A stretch of DNA of 64,000 nucleotides from the NCBI GenBank assembly GCA_002280475.1, contig NCEB01000002.1, positions 1 through 64,000 of the forward strand, written 5' to 3'. Under the pieces are notes generated by a model. It saw only the letters and a list, made by a program, of their open reading frames with translations. It was not told the DNA's origin and did no database searches. The first letter of the stretch is position 1. Every line of letters starts with the position of its first letter. This DNA is from Brevundimonas subvibrioides. GTDB taxonomy: Bacteria > Pseudomonadota > Alphaproteobacteria > Caulobacterales > Caulobacteraceae. Both the position numbers and the translations under genes were made by a program. Of the stretch, positions 8,079 through 18,153 are shown piece after piece.

Positions 8079-9197
8079 TTGGCCCGCCCCGAGATCGATC
8101 TCGACTACCTGAAGGCCCGTCTGGCCGACCTGCTGAACACGCCCAGCCCGACGGGCTATACGGACGAGGCCGTCTGGCTGCTGTGCCGCGAGCTCGGCCG
8201 CCTGGGGCTCGACTACGAGTTGACGCGGCGCGGCGCGATCCGGGCCCGGTTGCCGGGCAGCGCCGCCAAGCCGGCCCGGGCCCTGGTCGCGCACGTCGAT
8301 ACCCTGGGGGCCCAGGTCAAGGCGGTGAAGTCGAACGGGCGGCTGGAGCTGGTCGCCATCGGCCACTGGTCGTCGCGCTTCGCCGAGGGGGCGCGAGCGA
8401 CCGTCTTCTCCGAGGGCGGGTCCTGGCGCGGGACCATCCTGCCGCTGAAGGCGTCGGGCCACACCTTCAACGACGAGGTGGATACCCAGCCGGTCAACTG
8501 GCAGCAGATCGAACTGCGGATCGACGCCGTCACGCATGGGCGCGAGGACACCCTGGCGCTGGGCGTCGACATCGGCGACATCGTCGCCATCGACCCGCAG
8601 CCGGAGTTCATGGACACGGGTTTCATCGTCTCGCGCCACCTGGACGACAAGGCCGGCGTCGCCACCCTGCTGGCCGCGCTTGAGTGCATGATCCGCGAGG
8701 AGCGCACGCCGACGGTCGACACCTGGTGGCTGTTCACCATCGCCGAGGAGGTGGGGTTGGGGGCGTCCTCGGTGCTGATCCCCGACGTCGCCGCCATGGT
8801 GACGGTCGACAACGGCACGACGGCGCCCGGGCAGAACTCGTCCGAGTTCGGCGTCACCATCGCCATGGCCGACCAGACCGGGCCGTTCGACTGGCACCTG
8901 ACGCGAAAGCTGGTCCAGCTGGCCCGCGATCACGAGATCCCGCACCAGAAGGACGTGTTCCGATACTATCGCTCGGACTCGGCCTCGGCCCTGGAGGCGG
9001 GGGCCGATATCCGCACCGCCCTGATCACCTTCGGCATCGACGCCAGCCACGGCTATGAGCGGATCCACGAGAGCGCCCTGGTCGATCTGGCGCGTCTGAT
9101 CGTGGCCTACGCCGAAAGCGAGGTCGAGATCGGTCGTGACGCCAAACCGCTGGGCGGCGTCAAGGGTTTCACCCACCAGCCCGTGGATGACCACTAG
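8079..9197 (+). CDS. M42-family peptidase of the NAGGN osmoprotectant operon
   Basis: A 372-residue zinc aminopeptidase of the kind consistently found with asnO and ngg, probably for turnover of the dipeptide osmolyte or its precursors. Zinc ligands are visible as VAHVDTLGA (His, Asp), the bridging Asp in DDKAGVATLL, the catalytic pair AEEVGLGASS, and a late His in DASHGYERIHE. The start is TTG 8079, chosen because a perfect AAGGAGG site lies just upstream. The longer in-frame ATG at 7932 is inside ngg. It follows ngg by 10 bases. Confidence 0.88.
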   Translation: MARPEIDLDYLKARLADLLNTPSPTGYTDEAVWLLCRELGRLGLDYELTRRGAIRARLPGSAAKPARALVAHVDTLGAQVKAVKSNGRLELVAIGHWSSRFAEGARATVFSEGGSWRGTILPLKASGHTFNDEVDTQPVNWQQIELRIDAVTHGREDTLALGVDIGDIVAIDPQPEFMDTGFIVSRHLDDKAGVATLLAALECMIREERTPTVDTWWLFTIAEEVGLGASSVLIPDVAAMVTVDNGTTAPGQNSSEFGVTIAMADQTGPFDWHLTRKLVQLARDHEIPHQKDVFRYYRSDSASALEAGADIRTALITFGIDASHGYERIHESALVDLARLIVAYAESEVEIGRDAKPLGGVKGFTHQPVDDH

Positions 9198-9306
9198 CGC
9201 CTGACCGACGGATCAAGGGTGCCACCCGCCCGCTGGTTCTGCCTGGGCGCTTGCCAGAACCCCTCCGCTGTCGGACTGTCCCGTCCTGGTTTGAGGGGTG
9301 GTTCAA

Positions 9307-12300
9307 ATGGTCTTCGATCTCCGTAGTTTCGCTGTCGCCGCCATGGCCTCGGCGTCCGTCCTGGCGCTCACGGCCGGCAGCGCCGAGGCCCAGAGCGCCA
9401 TCCTGCAGCAGCCGACGATGAGCGCCTCGCAGGTCGCCTTCGTCTACGGCGGGGACCTGTGGACGGTGCCACGGGCCGGGGGCCGGGCCCAGCGGCTGAC
9501 GGTCGGGGTCGGGGTCGAGTCCGGGCCCGTCTTCTCGCCCGACGGCCGGACCCTGGCCTTCACCGGAGAATACGACGGCAACATCGACGTCTATACCGTA
9601 CCGGTGGCCGGCGGCCTGCCCCGGCGGATCACCTACCACCCCGGAAATGACGCCGCCGTCGGCTGGTCGCCCGATGGGGCGAAGGTGCTGTTCCGATCCA
9701 ACCGATCGGCCGCCAGCCGCTATACACAGCTGTTCGCCGTGGACGCCGAGGGTGGCGCGCCCGAGGCCATGCCTCTGCCCTATGCCTATGCGGGCCACAT
9801 GTCCGGCGACGGCCGGGCGATCGCCTACAGCCCGTTCCAGGCCGCGTTCGGCTTCGACTTTTCCAGCTATGTGGCCTGGGGCAACTATCGTGGCGGGCGG
9901 GCCTCGACCATCAATGTGACGACGCTGGACGGTCTGGACACGATCGAGATCCCGCAGGTCGACGGCTCCAACGATCTGTCCCCGGTTTGGATGGGCGGGA
10001 TGATCTATTTCCTGTCGGACCGCGATGGGCCGATTTCCATCTACAGCTATGACCCGGCGAGCCAGGCGGTGGCGTCGGTCTGGACCAATGACGGGCCCCA
10101 GATCCGGTCGCTGTCGACCGACGGCACGGCCCTGGTGTTCGACCGGCTGGGCGAGATCTTCACCCTGACGGCCGGAGGCCAGCCGCAGGCGATCCGCGTC
10201 GATGTGGCCGGCGACATGCCCGATGCCCGTCCGCGCATCCTGAACGTCGCCGACCAGATCCAGTCGGTGGTGCTGTCGCCCAGCGCGGCGCGGGTGGCGG
10301 TCGAGGCGCGCGGCGAGATATTGTCGGTGCCGGCGATGCGGGGCGCGGTGCGCAACCTGACCAACACCCCCGGCGTCATGGAGCGCAGCCCGGCCTGGAG
10401 CCCGGACGGTCAGAAGGTCGCCTATTTCTCGGACGAATCGGGCCTGTACGCCCTGCATGTCGCGCCCCAGAACGGCGAGGGAGAGGTCCGCAGATTCCCG
10501 CTGGCGCCGGAGCCGACCTATTATTTCGAGCCGGTCTGGTCGCCGGATTCGCGCAAGGTCGCCTTCTACGACAACGCCCTGCGCAACTGGGTGCTGGACA
10601 CCACGACCGGACGTCTGACGCAGGTCGGCCAGGCCCAGACGCACGGCGGCTTCACCGAAGTGTCCAGCGACATGGCCTGGTCGCCGGACTCGCGCTGGCT
10701 GGTCTATTCGAGGAATGGCGAGAACCGGCTGACGGCGCTGCATCTGTTCAACGTCGAGAGCGGGTCCTCGACCCAGATCACGTCGGACATGGGCGACGCG
10801 CGCTTCCCGACCTTCGATCGCGGCGGGGACTATTTGTATTACGTCGGGTCGAACAATTTCGGGGCGGCGACCTATCGGCTGGACATGTCCAGCAACCTCT
10901 ATACCCCGACGCATTCGATCTATGCGGTGGCGCTGAACGCCGGGACGCCGTCGCCGGTCGCGCCGCTGAACGACGACGAAGGCGCAGCCCCGCCCGAGAC
11001 GCCCGAGGCCCCTCCGTCCACCGGCCCTCAGCCCACCCCGCCGCCCAGCGGCCCGATCGCGGTCGATCTGGCCGGTCAGTCGCTGGACGCCATCCAGCGC
11101 CGGACCGTCGCCCTGCCGATCCCGGTGCGGCCCTATGCGGGGCTTACGGCGGGCAAGCCGGGCGTCCTGTTCTTCCTGGAGGAGACGACGCCCGCCGGGG
11201 CGACGGGGCCGGCGGACATGGCGCTGAACCGCTTCACCCTGAAGGACCGCAAGGTCGAGCGTCTGGCCGAGCGGGTCATGTCCTTCGACCTGTCGGCCAA
11301 TGGCGAGACCATGCTGGTCGCCACCCGCGCCGGGGGCGGGGAGGCGGCTCCGGGCACGCCGCCGCGCCCGCCGACCTATGCCGTCGTGCCGGCCAATGCG
11401 CCGATCAAGGCCGGGGAGGGGGCCGTCAGCTTCGACCAGTTGGACGTCCGCATCGACCCCCGCGCCGAGTGGGCCCAGATGTATCGCGAAGTGTTCCGCA
11501 TGCAGCGGGCCTATTTCTATGACCCCGGCTTCCATGGCTCGGACCTGGCGGCGGTGGAGCGCGAGCTTCAGCCCTTCGCCGACGCGGTGCTGTCGCGGAC
11601 CGATCTGAACTATGTGTTCCACGAGGCCCTGACCGGCATGTCGGTCGGGCATCTGCGCGGCGGGGGCGGCACCATCGCCACGGCGAGGCGCGTGCCCGGG
11701 GGGCTGCTGGGGGCGGATTACGCCGTCCAGGGCGGCCGTTGGTGCATCACCCGGATCTATGGCCCGACGGTCTTCTCGCCCGACGTGGTCGGACCCCTGG
11801 CCCAGCCGGGGATCGATGCGCGGGTCGGCGACTGCGTGCTGTCGGTCAATGACATGGCGGTAACGACGGACATGGACATCCAGCAGGCGCTGGAAGGCAC
11901 GGCCGGGCGTCTGGTGACCCTGCGGCTGGGCAGCGCCTCAGGCGCGGGCGCGCGCGACGTCAGCGTCCAGCCGATCGCGAGCGAGGCACGGCTGCGGTAC
12001 CTGGACTGGATCGAGGGCAACCGACGGCGGGTCGACGAACTGTCCGGCGGGCGGCTGGCCTATGTGCATCTGCCCGACACCGGCCAGGGCGGCTTCACCA
12101 GCTTCAACCGCTACTTCTTCGCCCAGTCCGATCGCCAGGGCGCCGTCATCGACGAGCGGTTCAACGGCGGGGGCCAGATGGCGGACTATATCATCGAGGT
12201 GCTGGGGCGTGATCTGCAGAGCTGGTGGTCGCCGCGCTACGGCGCCATCGACCGGACCCCTGCCCACGCCATCCTGGGGCCGCACGTCATGATCGCCAAC

Positions 12301-12657
12301 GAGGTGGCGGGATCGGGCGGCGACGCCCTGCCGTGGATGTTCAAGGAGGAGCGGCTGGGCACCCTGGTCGGCAAGCGGACCTGGGGCGGACTGGTCGGGA
12401 TCGGGCCCATGCCGCCGCTGATGGACGGCGGACAGGTGACCTCGCCCAACGTCGGCTTCTTCAACCCGCGCGGCGAATGGGAGGTCGAGAACGCGGGCGT
12501 GGCCCCGGATGTCGAGGTCGATCAGGACCCGGCCGCCGTGGCCGCCGGTCGCGATCCGCAGCTGGAAACCGCGGTCGCGATCGCGCTGAGGGCGCTGGAG
12601 GCCCAGCCACCGGCCCAGCCGCGGCGACCGGCCTATCCGGTCTATCCGCAGCGATAG
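9307..12657 (+). CDS. Tricorn-like S41 protease with beta-propeller and PDZ domain
   Basis: A 1116-residue exported protein. Residues 1-25 form a signal peptide (hydrophobic stretch then SAEAQS). WD40/TolB-like propeller blades follow, with repeated SPDG and PDSR motifs to about 550, then a Pro-rich linker and a second propeller part. The C-terminal S41 protease core has a candidate catalytic His in GHLRG near 782, a PDZ segment near 835-890, and the nucleophile in NEVAGSGGDA (Ser about 1003). Tricorn proteases degrade oligopeptides; the signal peptide suggests periplasmic action here. Start ATG 9307 has GAGGGG 8 bases upstream; GTG 9298 is an alternative. It converges with an M28 peptidase 4 bases away. 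Confidence 0.9.
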   Translation: MVFDLRSFAVAAMASASVLALTAGSAEAQSAILQQPTMSASQVAFVYGGDLWTVPRAGGRAQRLTVGVGVESGPVFSPDGRTLAFTGEYDGNIDVYTVPVAGGLPRRITYHPGNDAAVGWSPDGAKVLFRSNRSAASRYTQLFAVDAEGGAPEAMPLPYAYAGHMSGDGRAIAYSPFQAAFGFDFSSYVAWGNYRGGRASTINVTTLDGLDTIEIPQVDGSNDLSPVWMGGMIYFLSDRDGPISIYSYDPASQAVASVWTNDGPQIRSLSTDGTALVFDRLGEIFTLTAGGQPQAIRVDVAGDMPDARPRILNVADQIQSVVLSPSAARVAVEARGEILSVPAMRGAVRNLTNTPGVMERSPAWSPDGQKVAYFSDESGLYALHVAPQNGEGEVRRFPLAPEPTYYFEPVWSPDSRKVAFYDNALRNWVLDTTTGRLTQVGQAQTHGGFTEVSSDMAWSPDSRWLVYSRNGENRLTALHLFNVESGSSTQITSDMGDARFPTFDRGGDYLYYVGSNNFGAATYRLDMSSNLYTPTHSIYAVALNAGTPSPVAPLNDDEGAAPPETPEAPPSTGPQPTPPPSGPIAVDLAGQSLDAIQRRTVALPIPVRPYAGLTAGKPGVLFFLEETTPAGATGPADMALNRFTLKDRKVERLAERVMSFDLSANGETMLVATRAGGGEAAPGTPPRPPTYAVVPANAPIKAGEGAVSFDQLDVRIDPRAEWAQMYREVFRMQRAYFYDPGFHGSDLAAVERELQPFADAVLSRTDLNYVFHEALTGMSVGHLRGGGGTIATARRVPGGLLGADYAVQGGRWCITRIYGPTVFSPDVVGPLAQPGIDARVGDCVLSVNDMAVTTDMDIQQALEGTAGRLVTLRLGSASGAGARDVSVQPIASEARLRYLDWIEGNRRRVDELSGGRLAYVHLPDTGQGGFTSFNRYFFAQSDRQGAVIDERFNGGGQMADYIIEVLGRDLQSWWSPRYGAIDRTPAHAILGPHVMIANEVAGSGGDALPWMFKEERLGTLVGKRTWGGLVGIGPMPPLMDGGQVTSPNVGFFNPRGEWEVENAGVAPDVEVDQDPAAVAAGRDPQLETAVAIALRALEAQPPAQPRRPAYPVYPQR

Positions 12658-12661
12658 GGGA

Positions 12662-14305
12662 TCAGTCCCGGGCCGCCGCGCTGGTGGCCCGGGCCGTGGC
12701 GAACTCGGACGTCGGCTGCCACTGGGGCCAGTCGCGGCCGTTGGCCAGGTCGCGGGCGATGGTCCAGTAGACCTCCAGGTCCTGAATCTGGCCGCGATAG
12801 TCCCAGTCTGCGGACCATTCGTCGTTGGCCTGATGATAGCGGTCGGCGGTGTATTCCGCGCGCGCCGCCGTGCGCTCGGCGATCGGCTCGTCCACGAAGG
12901 CCCCGGAAGAGTCGGCATAGACCATCGGCACGCCGCGCTTGGCCAGCGGGAAGTGGTCGGAGCGGAAGTAGAAGCCGGCCTGGGTCGACTGGTCCGGCTC
13001 GAGGGTCCGGCCCTGCGCCGCCGCCACCGTCTCCAGCCGGGCGTCGAAGTCGGACTGGCCGTAGCCGATGACGCCCAGATGCCGGGTCCGGCCATAGACG
13101 TTGGCCGAGTCCATGTTGAAGCCGCCGACGGTGGTCTCCAGCGGATACAGCGGGTTGGCGGCGTAGTATTCCGACCCCAGCAGGCCGCTTTCCTCGGCGG
13201 TGAAGCCGATGAAGACCAGGGACCGTTCGGTGCGGGGCGCGGCTCCGGCGATGCGGGCCAGTTCCAGCAAGCCGGCGATGCCGGACGCGTTGTCGACCGC
13301 GCCGTTGAAGATGGCGTCGCCGTCGGCGTCCGCCGTGCCGACGCCGATGTGGTCCCAGTGGCCGGTGAACAGGATGGTCTCGTCCGGGTGGGTCGTGCCG
13401 GGCAGGCGGCCGATGATGTTCTGGGTCTCGATCCGCTCGGAGGCCACGTCGAAGGTGGCGTCCATCGTGGCGCCGGTCAGGGGCACGGGCTGAAAGTCGC
13501 GGCTGCGGGCCTGGACTTTCAGGGCGTCGAAATCGAGCCCGGCGCGGCGGAACAGCTCGACGGCGACATCGCGCTGGATCCAGCTTTCGACCGGCACCCG
13601 CTCATTGGCGTTGTCGCGGACGATGTCGAACTGGGGCCCCGACCAGCTGTTGCGGACCGTGGTCCAGCCGTAGGAGGCCGGCGCGTCCTCGTGCACGATG
13701 ATGACGCCGGCGGCGCCCAGGCGGGCCGCCTCCTCATATTTGTAGGTCCAGCGGCCGTAGTAGGTCATGGCCCGGCCGCCGAAGGTGTCCAGCCCCGGCT
13801 CCTCGAAGTCGGCGTCGTTGACCAGGACGACCAGGATCTTGCCGGTCATGTCCTGGCCCTTGAAGTCGTCCCAGTTCCGCTCGGCCGCCTTGATGCCATA
13901 GCCGACGAAGACGAGCGGCGCGTCCGCGACCGTCACCTGGTCCAGGCCCGGCCGGCGGGTCGAGATCACGGCCTGCTCGCCCTGGGTCAGGGGCAGGGTC
14001 CAGTCGCCGACCGACAGCGCGGCCTGGATGTTGGAGGCGGAGAAGCGGTTCAGGGCGACGGCCTGGGTCCAGCCGCCGTTCTCGCCGCCGGGTTCCAGGC
14101 CCGCGGCGGCCATCGCGCCCGCCATATAGCCGATGACCCGTTCCTCGGCCGGGGTGGCGATGCCGCGACCCTGATAGTCGTCGGCGGACAGGGTGCGGAT
14201 GTGCTGATCCAGGCGGGCCGGATCGAAGGCGGTCTCCTGGGCGGCGGCGGGCAGGGCGAGGGCCCAGACACTGGTCATGGCGGCGACGGCGGTGACGAAA
14301 CGCAT
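12662..14305 (-). CDS. Exported M28-family zinc aminopeptidase
   Basis: A 547-residue peptidase with a signal peptide ending near residue 22 (ALPAAAQ). A PA-domain-like insert is suggested around residues 130-260. The zinc site is visible as TGHWDHIG (about 314-321), VDNASGIAGLLE (bridging Asp) and the catalytic EESGLLGS. A late FYFRSDHFPLAKRGVP supplies the last His. It probably trims N-terminal residues from peptides in the periplasm. A related 549-residue paralogue lies at 32481. It converges with the tricorn-like gene, so the two share a peptide-degrading setting but not a transcript. Confidence 0.9.
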   Translation of the reverse strand: MRFVTAVAAMTSVWALALPAAAQETAFDPARLDQHIRTLSADDYQGRGIATPAEERVIGYMAGAMAAAGLEPGGENGGWTQAVALNRFSASNIQAALSVGDWTLPLTQGEQAVISTRRPGLDQVTVADAPLVFVGYGIKAAERNWDDFKGQDMTGKILVVLVNDADFEEPGLDTFGGRAMTYYGRWTYKYEEAARLGAAGVIIVHEDAPASYGWTTVRNSWSGPQFDIVRDNANERVPVESWIQRDVAVELFRRAGLDFDALKVQARSRDFQPVPLTGATMDATFDVASERIETQNIIGRLPGTTHPDETILFTGHWDHIGVGTADADGDAIFNGAVDNASGIAGLLELARIAGAAPRTERSLVFIGFTAEESGLLGSEYYAANPLYPLETTVGGFNMDSANVYGRTRHLGVIGYGQSDFDARLETVAAAQGRTLEPDQSTQAGFYFRSDHFPLAKRGVPMVYADSSGAFVDEPIAERTAARAEYTADRYHQANDEWSADWDYRGQIQDLEVYWTIARDLANGRDWPQWQPTSEFATARATSAAARD

Positions 14306-14338
14306 GGGCGGACCTTCGTGTGACGAGAGGGAAGAAGG

Positions 14339-15040
14339 TTAGGGGGTCGATCCGTCCGTGTCGACGGTGGCCGGGTGGCCGCTCGCCTTGCGTTCCTCGA
14401 GCCAGGAGGCGACGCCGATGGCCAGGGGGATCAGCATATAGACCATGCCGCCCGCCCAGACGGCGATCCGGGGCGGCGCCAGAGCGGCCGTCAGCACCGA
14501 CAGGAGCGCGACGCTCATCAGAATGGTCCAGTTGATCAGCCAGGATCGCCCATCCGACGCCTGGGCCCGGGTGATCGGCCTGAGCCGCAGATGATGGCCG
14601 TAGAGAGCCGCGAACAGGCCCGAGAGGACCAGGAAGCCCGAGCTGTAGATCAGATAAAGGTCGCGGACCTCGACGAAGCTGCCCGCCAGTTCGCCTCCGG
14701 GCAGGCGACCGCCCGACAGGGCGTGAAACGCGGACTCGACCATCAATCTGAGCGGAAAGACATAGAGCAGGACCAGGAAGACGACGCCGAGGCTGAGCGC
14801 CGTCGACAGTCGATCCCGCGTCGGCCACAGGCGCCCGAGATCGCGGTAGCCCAGCCAGAACATGGCGATCAGCGCGAAGCTGGCGGCATAGGCCGGGGCG
14901 CGCAGGGCGACCGCCTTGAGCTCCGTCAGGCTGCCTGGCGGGTCTCCACCGCCGGCGATCAGAAGGGTCACGGCGAAGGCGAAGGCGGCATCGACGAAGG
15001 CGTCGAGCCGTCGGGCCATGTCCAGTTTCGCGTCCGCCAT
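14339..15040 (-). CDS. TMEM175-family (DUF1211) membrane protein, putative ion channel
   Basis: A 233-residue integral membrane protein with about six hydrophobic segments. The first helix, RRLDAFVDAAFAFAVTLLI, matches the family pattern R-x3-F-S-D-x2-F-A-x-A-x-T-L, except that the serine of the FSD motif is valine here. The following PAYAASFALIAMFWLGYRD also fits the repeat. Bacterial TMEM175 proteins conduct potassium; whether the FVD variant does is unknown. The start is ATG 15040, with GAGGGACGAAGG upstream. An in-frame upstream extension is only the shadow of cytochrome c1. Confidence 0.68.
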   Translation of the reverse strand: MADAKLDMARRLDAFVDAAFAFAVTLLIAGGGDPPGSLTELKAVALRAPAYAASFALIAMFWLGYRDLGRLWPTRDRLSTALSLGVVFLVLLYVFPLRLMVESAFHALSGGRLPGGELAGSFVEVRDLYLIYSSGFLVLSGLFAALYGHHLRLRPITRAQASDGRSWLINWTILMSVALLSVLTAALAPPRIAVWAGGMVYMLIPLAIGVASWLEERKASGHPATVDTDGSTP

Positions 15041-15123
15041 CCTTCGTCCCTCGCGGCTCAGGGTCGGAAAACTAGCAGAGGATCGGCAAGCCGTCGCATG
15101 GCCTTCGAGAGCCCGCCCTGGAC

Positions 15124-15159
15124 AACGAAAGGCCCGCCGGAGCGAACTCCGGCGGGCCT
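15124..15159 (-). terminator. Terminator of the cytochrome bc1 operon
   Basis: A perfect 13-bp stem with a four-base loop, between 15130 and 15159. On the minus strand it is followed by TTTCGTTG. It lies 25 bases past the stop codon of cytochrome c1, the last gene of the minus-strand bc1 operon. Confidence 0.85.
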
Positions 15160-15183
15160 GGTCGGACTGGCTGGAAGGCGACC

Positions 15184-16053
15184 CTAGTGGGCCACGTTCT
15201 TCCAGATCTTGCGATAGCTGGCGTAGGTCAGGCCGGCGAAGATGGCCAGGAAGGCGAGGACGCCCATGCCGGTCTGCTTGCGCTCGGTCGCCCGGGGATC
15301 GGACGCCCACGAGATGAAGGCCGCGACGTCCTTGGCCATCTGATCGACGCTGGCGACGGTGCCGTCGTCGAAGGTCACCTGGCCGTCCGACAGGACCGGC
15401 GGCATGGCGATGAAGCCGCCATAGGGCACCTTGTCCGGATCGCCGTCCCAGAAGGGCGTCATGTCGCCGGCCATATAGGGGTTGTAGTACTGGCCGACGC
15501 CGACGCGCAGGCCCGCGGGCGGGTCCACATAGCCGCTGAGCAGCGAGTAGATGTAGTCCGCGCCGCCGGCGCGAGCCTTGGTCATGACCGACAGGTCGGG
15601 CGGATAGGCCCCGCCGTTGGCGGCGGCTCCGGCCGTGCGGTTCGGCCACGGGCTGGGGAAGCGGTCGGCGGCGATGCCGGGACGCATGATCGGCTCGCCG
15701 GTCTCGGTGTCGATATCGGCGATCTGGGCTTCGGCCGCGATGGCGCGGACGAAGCGGTTCTCGGCCGGGCTCGCCGCATGGGAATCATAGAAGGGGCCGC
15801 CGCGCTCGCCCAGGGTGCGGAACGACAGGAGGTCCATCGAGTGGCAGACCGAGCAGACCTCGCGATAGACCTTGTAGCCGCGCTGCAGCTGGGCCTGGTC
15901 GTGGGTGCCGAACGGGCTCTCGAAAGAGAATCCGCCCGAGCGGGGGTGCTTGGCCTCACCGGCCGCGAAGGCCGGAGAGGACAGGGTGGCGAAGGCCAGG
16001 ACGGCCACTGCGATCTTGCGAAGGGGCATGGCTTTGTGAAGGAACTGGGTCAT
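15184..16053 (-). CDS. petC: Cytochrome c1 of the bc1 complex
   Basis: A 289-residue membrane-anchored c-type cytochrome that passes electrons from the Rieske protein to soluble cytochrome c. There is a signal peptide (about 1-30, ending SSPAFA), a single haem motif CSVCH near residues 66-70, and a C-terminal membrane anchor before YRKIWKNVAH. The axial Met is probably in the conserved stretch GGFIAMPPVL. It is the third gene of the Rieske-cytochrome b-cytochrome c1 operon and starts 5 bases after the cytochrome b stop. The complex serves both respiration and cyclic photosynthetic electron flow in a phototroph. Confidence 0.96.
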   Translation of the reverse strand: MTQFLHKAMPLRKIAVAVLAFATLSSPAFAAGEAKHPRSGGFSFESPFGTHDQAQLQRGYKVYREVCSVCHSMDLLSFRTLGERGGPFYDSHAASPAENRFVRAIAAEAQIADIDTETGEPIMRPGIAADRFPSPWPNRTAGAAANGGAYPPDLSVMTKARAGGADYIYSLLSGYVDPPAGLRVGVGQYYNPYMAGDMTPFWDGDPDKVPYGGFIAMPPVLSDGQVTFDDGTVASVDQMAKDVAAFISWASDPRATERKQTGMGVLAFLAIFAGLTYASYRKIWKNVAH

Positions 16054-16058
16054 CGGTA

Positions 16059-17387
16059 TCAGCCCTTCTTCTCGGCCGAGGCGGGGACCGCGCCGCTCAT
16101 GGCGTCGGGACCCTTGAGCACGGGTTCGGAAATCGACAGCGGTATCTTCAGCGGCGTTTCCCTCAGCCCCACGAGCGGCAGGACCACGACGAAGAAGGCG
16201 AAGTAGTACAGCGTCGAAAGCCGCGTCAGCCACAGGTAGGAGTTCAGCTGGCCGTCGATCAGGGTGAAGCTGGGCATGCCCGGCACCACGGCGGCGTCCG
16301 GCAGCTGGGCCCCGCACCAGCCCAACAGCAGGCCGTTCAGGACGAACAGGGCGTAGAAGATCTTCATGGTCGGGCGATAGCGCATCGAGCGCACCTTGGA
16401 CGTGTCCAGCCAGGGCAGGACGAACAGGATGCCGATGGCCGCGAACATGGCCACGACGCCGCCGAACTTGTCCGGGATCGCCCGGAGGATGGCGTAGAAG
16501 GGCAGCATGTACCACTCGGGCACGATATGCGCCGGCGTCACCAGCGGGTTGGCCGGGATGTAGTTGTCAGCGTGGCCCAGGGCGTTCGGCATGAAGAAGA
16601 CGAACACGGCGAACATCATCAGGAACAGGATCAGGGCGAAGCCGTCCTTGACCGTGTAGTAGGGGTGGAAGGGAACTGTGTCCTTCTTCTCGCGGTCCTT
16701 GGGGATCAGGATGCCGACCGGGTTGTTCTGACCGGCGGTGTGCAGGGCCCACAGGTGCAGCACGACCACGCCGAAGATCACGAACGGCAGCAGGTAGTGC
16801 AGCGAGAAGAAGCGGTTCAGCGTCGCGTTGTCGATCGCCGGACCGCCGCGCAGCCAGATCAGGATCGGCTCGCCGATCAGGGGGATGGCCCCGACCAGAT
16901 TGGTGATGACCTCGGCGCCCCAGTAGGACATCTGGCCCCAGGGGAGGACGTAGCCGAGGAAGGCCGTGGCGATCATCAGGAAGAAGATGATGCAGCCCAG
17001 GATCCAGATCATCTCGCGCGGCGCCTTGTAGGAGCCGTAGTAGAGACCGCGCAGCATGTGGATGTAGACGGCGACGAAGAACATCGACGCGCCGTTGGAG
17101 TGGACGTAGCGGATCAGCCAGCCGCCGTTCACGTCGCGCATGATGCGCTCGACCGAGGCGAAGGCCATCTCGGTGTTCGGCTGATAGTGCATCGCCAGGA
17201 AGATGCCGGTGACGATCTGCACGACCAGGCAGATGCTGAGGATCGCGCCGAAGGTGTACCAGTAGTTCAGGTTCTTGGGCGTCGGCAGCGACAGATAGTC
17301 AGCGCCGAACCGGACGATCGGAAGCCGGCTGTCCAGCCACTTCTCGACGCCGGTCTTGGGAACGTAGGTGGATTCGTGTCCGCTCAT
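16059..17387 (-). CDS. petB: Cytochrome b of the bc1 complex
   Basis: A 442-residue polytopic protein that holds the two b haems and both quinone sites. Visible signatures include [10 protein letters not shown], the loop [14 protein letters not shown] and the quinol-oxidation motif [13 protein letters not shown] (PEWY). The start [12 protein letters not shown] is typical of alphaproteobacterial cytochrome b. It lies 11 bases after the Rieske gene and 5 bases before cytochrome c1, so the three are co-transcribed on the minus strand. Confidence 0.97.
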   Translation of the reverse strand: MSGHESTYVPKTGVEKWLDSRLPIVRFGADYLSLPTPKNLNYWYTFGAILSICLVVQIVTGIFLAMHYQPNTEMAFASVERIMRDVNGGWLIRYVHSNGASMFFVAVYIHMLRGLYYGSYKAPREMIWILGCIIFFLMIATAFLGYVLPWGQMSYWGAEVITNLVGAIPLIGEPILIWLRGGPAIDNATLNRFFSLHYLLPFVIFGVVVLHLWALHTAGQNNPVGILIPKDREKKDTVPFHPYYTVKDGFALILFLMMFAVFVFFMPNALGHADNYIPANPLVTPAHIVPEWYMLPFYAILRAIPDKFGGVVAMFAAIGILFVLPWLDTSKVRSMRYRPTMKIFYALFVLNGLLLGWCGAQLPDAAVVPGMPSFTLIDGQLNSYLWLTRLSTLYYFAFFVVVLPLVGLRETPLKIPLSISEPVLKGPDAMSGAVPASAEKKG

Positions 17388-17398
17388 CGATGTGTGCC

Positions 17399-17956
17399 TC
17401 AGCCGATCCGGATGGTGGAGCCGGCGGTGAATTCATACTCCGGCACGACCAGGTTGATGGGCGCCGGACCTTTGCGGATGCGGCCCGACACATCGTAGTG
17501 CGAGCCGTGGCAGGGGCAGAACCAGCCGCCGTAGTCGCCGGTGCCGAAGGTGGGGATGCAGCCCAGGTGGGTGCAGCTGGCGAGGACGACCAGGGTGGAC
17601 TGATGCCCCTCCTTGGTGCGCTCGGTGTCCGTCTGGGGATCCTTGAGGTCGCTCAAGTTGACGGAGGTCGCCTGCTGGACCTCGGCGGCGGTGCGGTTAC
17701 GGATGAACACCGGCTTGCCCTGCCAGGTGATGACCAGCTGCATGCCCTCGGCGACCTTGGACGTGTCGAACTCGACCGTCGACAGCGCCAGGGTGTCGGC
17801 GGCCGGGTTCATCGAGTTGATGAGCGGCCAGGCCGCCATCACGCCGGCGCCGGCGGCCGCGGCGCCCGCCGCGATGTGGATGAAGTCCCGACGGGTGGCT
17901 TCGCCCTCGGGCGCCTCGCCATGGGGGCCTTCTGGATTCACGACCGATTCGGCCAC
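17399..17956 (-). CDS. petA: Rieske iron-sulfur subunit of the bc1 complex
   Basis: A 185-residue protein exported and anchored by a twin-arginine N-terminus ([17 protein letters not shown]). The [2Fe-2S] cluster motifs are clear: CTHLGC and CPCHGSHYD, with Cys and His ligands and the disulfide cysteines all present. It takes electrons from quinol and passes them to cytochrome c1. It is first in the operon; trmL is divergent 197 bases upstream, so the promoter lies between 17957 and 18153. Confidence 0.97.
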   Translation of the reverse strand: MAESVVNPEGPHGEAPEGEATRRDFIHIAAGAAAAGAGVMAAWPLINSMNPAADTLALSTVEFDTSKVAEGMQLVITWQGKPVFIRNRTAAEVQQATSVNLSDLKDPQTDTERTKEGHQSTLVVLASCTHLGCIPTFGTGDYGGWFCPCHGSHYDVSGRIRKGPAPINLVVPEYEFTAGSTIRIG

Positions 17957-18153
17957 GGCTCACCTTTCCAAAAACTGCGAAGGCGGGTGCCCGAACAGGG
18001 CCCCGCGCACGAGAGCGTTCCTATAGCGCCATCCGGCGGACATGACCCGATCCCGCTTTGCGGCGCATCGCCGCAAGATTTCGCCGCTCAATGAAACGAT
18101 CGAAAACCGGTACCGCGACAGGACCCCTTCCCGCGCCTAATGAGGGCCTTAGA

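Noticed and set aside
9169-11652. 827-residue open frame antisense to the tricorn-like gene
   Set aside because: GC-rich shadow of the real gene: Arg/Gly/His-rich, no domain, no ribosome-binding site, and it spans two genes on the other strand.
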